Shown piece by piece: positions 6,064-8,418 of a stretch of 8,418 nucleotides of DNA. The notes below the pieces were generated by a model. That model was not told the origin of the DNA, made no database searches, and saw only the letters and a list, made by a program, of their open reading frames with translations. Position 1 is the first letter of the stretch, and each line of letters begins with the position of its first letter. The stretch comes from an uncultured Bacilli bacterium (GTDB lineage: Bacteria > Bacillota_I > Bacilli_A > RF39 > UBA660), in the NCBI GenBank assembly GCA_947623975.1, contig CANQHY010000049.1:1-8418 (forward strand), given 5' to 3'. The position numbers and the translations under genes were made by a program.

Positions 6064-6505
6064 CTTGTTCTTCAAGCAATTTTTTAGCTTCATCATAAGT
6101 AGTTGCACTAGTTATTCCATCTAAAGAATCGATTTTTTCAACAGAACCTTTAGCCTCTAACGTAACTACTTTACCATCTCTTTTTACCTCACATTTTTCT
6201 AGTCCATTACCCTCTTCATCTTCGGCATTAGCACAAACATTATCTAAAGTATCTTTTAATGAATCAATGAACTCGTCTACAACATCATCACTAGTAACTT
6301 CTACAACCATTTTCATACTAGCATTTTTAGTTTCTTTTCCATCTTTATCGTATTCTAGATTAACAGTAGTATTCCATTTACCAAGTCCTGATAACTGATC
6401 ACTCATATCATATTCACAACTAAGAGTCTTTCCACTGGATCCACAACCTGCCAAAAGCATAACGCCACAACCTAAGGCTACTCCCTTTAAAATTTTATTA
6501 TTCAT
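6047..6505 (-). CDS. Small predicted lipoprotein, function unknown
   Basis: The first 21 residues form a lipoprotein signal: NNK, a hydrophobic stretch, and the lipobox LAGC with lipidated Cys21. The product should therefore be anchored on the outer face of the membrane. The mature part is hydrophilic and acidic, with four more cysteines at 30, 91, 105 and 151, enough for two disulfides. A Lys/Val-rich beta-like stretch (~45–70) precedes SDDVVDEFIDSLKDTLD, and the C-terminus has a helix (YDEAKKLLEEQGF) before the final CK. Such small TLSC-type lipoproteins seem familiar from uncultured gut Firmicutes, but I know no function and assign none. AAAGGAGTG lies 8 bp before the ATG. It appears monocistronic, with its own promoter, a palindrome over that promoter and its own terminator. 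Confidence 0.88.
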   Translation of the reverse strand: MNNKILKGVALGCGVMLLAGCGSSGKTLSCEYDMSDQLSGLGKWNTTVNLEYDKDGKETKNASMKMVVEVTSDDVVDEFIDSLKDTLDNVCANAEDEEGNGLEKCEVKRDGKVVTLEAKGSVEKIDSLDGITSATTYDEAKKLLEEQGFTCK

Positions 6506-6519
6506 TTTCTACACTCCTT

Positions 6520-6541
6520 TTATGTTATAATGATAACATAA
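6520..6541. promoter_or_regulatory. 22-bp perfect inverted repeat over the lipoprotein -10 box (candidate operator)
   Basis: The plus strand reads TTATGTTAT–AATG–ATAACATAA: 9-bp arms and a 4-bp centre. It covers the -10 box of the lipoprotein promoter and extends to the predicted transcription start. That is where a dimeric repressor would block RNA polymerase. The AT-only arms (apart from one G/C pair) could arise by chance in this genome; the position is the main argument. Confidence 0.45.
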
Positions 6542-6558
6542 CATTTTTACTTATTCAA
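6530..6558 (-). promoter_or_regulatory. Promoter of the lipoprotein gene
   Basis: TTGAAT (6553–6558) and TATCAT (6530–6535, five of six) are 17 bp apart. The ATG is 24 bp beyond the -10 box, leaving a leader of about 17 nt with AAAGGAGTG inside it. The -35 box lies about 16 bp past the rpmF terminator T-run. Confidence 0.65.
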
Positions 6559-6574
6559 GAAATTTTAATAAAAT

Positions 6575-6604
6575 AAAAAATAAAAGTGCTCTACTCAGCA
6601 CTTT
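6575..6604 (-). terminator. Intrinsic terminator of yceD–rpmF, stop codon in the loop
   Basis: The minus strand reads AAAGTGCT (6597–6604), a 6-nt loop GAGTAG, AGCACTTT (6583–6590), then TATTTTTTATTTT. The 8-bp stem with a strong T-rich tail is a standard Rho-independent terminator. The 5' arm codes for the last residues of L32 and the TAG stop codon (6591–6593) is in the loop. Confidence 0.85.
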
Positions 6605-6776
6605 CTGTTGCAATTACTTTATTTCCTTTGTAACTTCCACATTTTTTACATACACGATGTGGCTTAATTACTGCACCGCATTCTTTACAAACTGTAGTTC
6701 CAACAGCTTCTAAAGCATTGTGGCTTCTTCTCATTCTTTTTCTAGTTTTTGAAACTTTTCTAAAAGGCACTGCCAT
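6591..6776 (-). CDS. rpmF: 50S ribosomal protein bL32
   Basis: bL32 is a small zinc-ribbon protein of the large subunit. The 61-residue sequence starts MAVPFRKVSKTRKRMRRSH, the family's hallmark, and carries the zinc ribbon CKEC (30–33) and CKKC (43–46). It is thus the zinc-binding (C+) form, not the cysteine-free paralogue some Firmicutes make under zinc limitation. AGGAGTG precedes the ATG, overlapping the end of yceD; only two bases separate the yceD stop from the rpmF start, so the two should be coupled. The yceD–rpmF pair is conserved across many bacteria. The terminator hairpin overlaps its last codons. Confidence 0.98.
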   Translation of the reverse strand: MAVPFRKVSKTRKRMRRSHNALEAVGTTVCKECGAVIKPHRVCKKCGSYKGNKVIATESAE

Positions 6777-6778
6777 TT

Positions 6779-7240
6779 TTAATCACTCCTATCTTCATTA
6801 TTTAATAGTTCACGAAAAGGATTATTACTCAAATCTCCCTCACTAACCAACTTCCAGCCATCTCCTTGGTATTTATCATAATTTTCAACTTTTGTATACC
6901 TAAGAGGGACTTCCAATACAATATTCTGCCATAAAAACTCAATAATATCAAGACTATTTTTATCTTTTTCGCTAATTTCTTCGACTTTTTCGTGTATTTT
7001 GAAAAAAAATGGGAACCAAATTTCCTCTAGCGTTATCGAATCATTTATAAGCATTCTACCTTTTGCTATCATATCAATATAAAGTTCGCCATCAATTTCT
7101 TTTTTTATAGTTCCTTTAATTTCTACTTTATCTAAATCTTTTATATCAGAATTTTCATAAAGGCTCTTATCTATCTCGTAGCTACCATCTAATGTAAGAC
7201 TTTCTTTAGTACCAGCCAAAATTTCTAAAAGACTAATCAT
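6779..7240 (-). CDS. yceD: YceD/YlbN family (DUF177) large-subunit rRNA accumulation protein
   Basis: YceD proteins are needed for normal 23S rRNA accumulation in E. coli and plant plastids and are usually encoded next to rpmF, as here. The 153-residue protein shows the family's conserved C-terminal run: DIIEFLWQNIVLEVPLRY (98–115), GDGW (126–129) and NPFRELL (140–146). Many relatives carry a Cys-x-x-Cys or single Cys in the central strand (CSRCLEP); here it reads LINDSITLEEIWFPF, with no cysteine at all. The ATG at 7240 is chosen because GGTGATT sits just before it; the GTG at 7249 is inside that site. It starts the yceD–rpmF unit, divergent from tmcAL, an arrangement also found for ylbN–rpmF and ylbM in Bacillus (from memory). 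Confidence 0.92.
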   Translation of the reverse strand: MISLLEILAGTKESLTLDGSYEIDKSLYENSDIKDLDKVEIKGTIKKEIDGELYIDMIAKGRMLINDSITLEEIWFPFFFKIHEKVEEISEKDKNSLDIIEFLWQNIVLEVPLRYTKVENYDKYQGDGWKLVSEGDLSNNPFRELLNNEDRSD

Positions 7241-7256
7241 CTCAATCACCGTTGTA

Positions 7257-7262
7257 ATTATA
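7257..7262 (-). promoter_or_regulatory. -10 box of the yceD–rpmF promoter
   Basis: A perfect TATAAT on the minus strand lies 16 bp before the yceD ATG. No good -35 hexamer is seen at 16–18 bp (the 17-bp position reads TAGCAA), so the promoter may be weak or need an activator. The leader would be about 10 nt. Confidence 0.45.
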
Positions 7263-7282
7263 TCTTACTATATTAAAAATTG

Positions 7283-7305
7283 CTAGTACTTTTTTATCTA
7301 GTACT
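7283..7305. repeat. 8-bp direct repeat in the shared yceD/tmcAL promoter region
   Basis: CTAGTACT occurs at 7283–7290 and again at 7298–7305, separated by 7 bp (15 bp start to start). Each contains the self-palindromic AGTACT. The right copy abuts the tmcAL -10 box; the left copy lies at the position where both divergent promoters lack a good -35 box. It could be a binding site for a regulator of both units, or chance. Confidence 0.4.
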
Positions 7306-7306
7306 G

Positions 7307-7312
7307 TATAAT
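7307..7312 (+). promoter_or_regulatory. -10 box of the tmcAL promoter
   Basis: A perfect TATAAT lies 20 bp before the tmcAL ATG. The 17-bp -35 position reads TAGTAC, a poor match. The predicted leader is about 14 nt and contains GAGGTG. Confidence 0.45.
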
Positions 7313-7332
7313 AACACCTAAAGAGGTGTTTT

Positions 7333-8418
7333 ATGGCAGTTGGTATTATATGTGAATACAATCCTTTTCATAATGGGCACTTATATCATATAAATAAAAT
7401 AAAGGAAATGTACAAAGATGAAGAAATAATCTTAGTACTTAGTGGTAATTTTCTTCAAAGAGGTAATTTAAGTGTAATAGAAAAATATGATAAAGCAAAA
7501 ATTGCCCTAAAGTATGGTGTAAATTTAGTAGTAGAGCTTCCTTTTGTCTTTGCTACAGATGGTGCTGATATTTTTGCTAAAGGAGCCATTTCTATCTTAG
7601 ACGAATTGAAATGTGACAAAATAGTCTTTGGAAGTGAAACAGCTAATATAAATCTGTTAAATAAAATGGCAGACATTCAATTAAATAATAAAGAATACAA
7701 TCAAAAAGTAAAGAAATATTTGAGCGAAGGTTTAAACTACCCTACAGCCTTATCTAAAGCATTAAAAGATTTAGATGGTGTAGAAATAAATATGCCGAAT
7801 GACTTATTAGCTCTTTCCTACATAAAAGAAATAGTAGCATCGCATTATAATATTCAACCAATAGCAATAAAAAGAACAAATGACTACCACAGCAAAACTC
7901 TAGATAATAACATAACAAGTGCAACTAGTATAAGAGAAGCAATAAAAGAAAATAAAGAAATTAAGGACTACGTACCAAAAGAAACATTAAAATACATAAT
8001 TAAAACCGATTATTATGAAAAATACTTTAAAATTTTAAAATATAAAATAATAACAGAAAAAGAAAATTTAAAAATATACCACACTGTAGATGAAGGAATC
8101 GAAAATAGAGTTCTAAAAAATATCTATAATACCAATACTTTAGATGAATTTATAAAATCTATTAAGACAAAAAGATATACTTACAATAAAATAGGCAGAA
8201 TGTTTACTCATATTATTTGTTCTTATACCAAGGAAGAAGCTAAAGATAATAAAGAAATAAAATATATAAGAATATTAGGCTTCGATAAAAAAGGAAAAGA
8301 ATATATTAATAAAATAAAAAAAGAGGTAAAACTACCTCTAATAACTAATGTTAATAAAAAGAACAGTAGACTATTAGCAATCGAATTAAGGTGTGATGCT
8401 ATTTATAATATTATTATG
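7333..8418 (+). CDS. tmcAL: TmcAL, tRNA(Met) cytidine acetate ligase (YlbM family), 3' end outside
   Basis: TmcAL uses ATP and acetate to make N4-acetylcytidine at the wobble position of elongator tRNA-Met, protecting AUG decoding. The frame is open for 362 codons to the window edge. Signatures: EYNPFHNGH (8–16) with the nucleotidyltransferase HxGH, SGNFLQRG (37–44), ALKYGVNLVVELPFVFA (58–74), FGSE (99–102), PNDLLALSYIKE (155–166), IKRTNDYH (179–186), SATSIRE (196–202), GIENRVLK (255–262), KRYTYNKIGRMFTHI (280–294) and LRCDAIYNI (352–360). Relatives are about 390–415 long, so only the last few dozen residues should be missing. GAGGTG precedes the ATG by four bases. It is the only plus-strand gene, divergent from yceD. 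It was the one real gene I had to translate by hand, since it runs off the edge. Confidence 0.95.
   Translation, partial: MAVGIICEYNPFHNGHLYHINKIKEMYKDEEIILVLSGNFLQRGNLSVIEKYDKAKIALKYGVNLVVELPFVFATDGADIFAKGAISILDELKCDKIVFGSETANINLLNKMADIQLNNKEYNQKVKKYLSEGLNYPTALSKALKDLDGVEINMPNDLLALSYIKEIVASHYNIQPIAIKRTNDYHSKTLDNNITSATSIREAIKENKEIKDYVPKETLKYIIKTDYYEKYFKILKYKIITEKENLKIYHTVDEGIENRVLKNIYNTNTLDEFIKSIKTKRYTYNKIGRMFTHIICSYTKEEAKDNKEIKYIRILGFDKKGKEYINKIKKEVKLPLITNVNKKNSRLLAIELRCDAIYNIIM
8311..8339 (-). terminator. Candidate minus-strand terminator inside the tmcAL 3' coding region
   Basis: Read on the minus strand: AGAGGTA, loop GTTT, TACCTCT, then a further six T, A and four T. A 7-bp perfect stem with such a tail is a textbook intrinsic terminator, but it lies antisense within tmcAL. 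It could end a convergent gene beyond the right edge. Because the plus strand here encodes Lys-rich KKEVKLPL, chance is a real alternative. Confidence 0.4.

Noticed and set aside
7280..7285. TTGCTA as the tmcAL -35 box
   Set aside because: It lies 21 bp from the TATAAT, outside the normal 16–19 bp spacing.
7313..7330. Hairpin AACACCT–AAAG–AGGTGTT that would hide the tmcAL ribosome-binding site
   Set aside because: The predicted transcription start, about 7 bases after the TATAAT at 7307–7312, would remove most of the 5' arm from the mRNA. It could matter only if a longer transcript exists.
7455..7676. Minus-strand open frame of 73 codons
   Set aside because: It is antisense to tmcAL, whose motifs are continuous on the plus strand here.

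Overview
The window is about 8.4 kb of AT-rich DNA from a compact, low-GC, Gram-positive-type bacterium. The evidence is a lipobox lipoprotein, a Bacilli-like nusA–infB operon, and the divergent tmcAL / yceD–rpmF arrangement I remember from Bacillus. Every Trp codon I checked is TGG and no gene has an internal TGA, so the standard bacterial code (table 11) applies rather than the Mycoplasma code. A reduced, host-associated Bacilli lineage (RF39/Erysipelotrichales-like) is my best guess, but this is inference. I saw no mobile element, CRISPR array, rRNA or tRNA, and no gene-free stretch over 300 bases.

Layout. (1) Positions 1–4442, minus strand: the translation/transcription core operon, read rimP → nusA → rnpM(ylxR) → dCMP deaminase → infB → rbfA (only the first five codons of rbfA are inside). 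It has one good promoter before rimP and a leader hairpin. It departs from the usual order: a dCMP deaminase sits where ylxQ (L7Ae-like) normally lies, ylxP is missing between infB and rbfA, and RimP is a single-domain 82-residue protein. (2) Positions 4461–6032, minus strand: queH (last step of queuosine synthesis) → metallo-beta-lactamase-fold hydrolase → small unrecognised membrane protein, with a near-consensus promoter. (3) Positions 6036–6558, minus strand: a monocistronic small lipoprotein of unknown role with its own terminator, its own promoter and a 22-bp perfect palindrome over the -10 box. (4) Positions 6575–7262, minus strand: yceD → rpmF (ribosomal protein bL32) with a terminator. 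(5) Positions 7307–8418, plus strand: tmcAL, divergent from yceD, running off the right edge.

Most genes serve the translation apparatus: initiation (IF2), ribosome assembly (RimP, RbfA, YceD), a ribosomal protein (bL32), and tRNA processing or modification (RnpM, QueH, TmcAL). Transcription elongation (NusA) is coupled to them. The most striking regional property is compression. Predicted -10 boxes lie only 16–24 bp upstream of start codons, and two terminator hairpins carry the gene's stop codon in their loop. The rimP leader is the one clear exception: about 50 nt, with a hairpin whose 3' arm is also complementary to the rimP Shine-Dalgarno sequence. I found no evidence of a wholly new multi-gene system; the leads are the rimP leader, the RimP/NusA/RnpM sequence departures, the two uncharacterised genes and their control sites.
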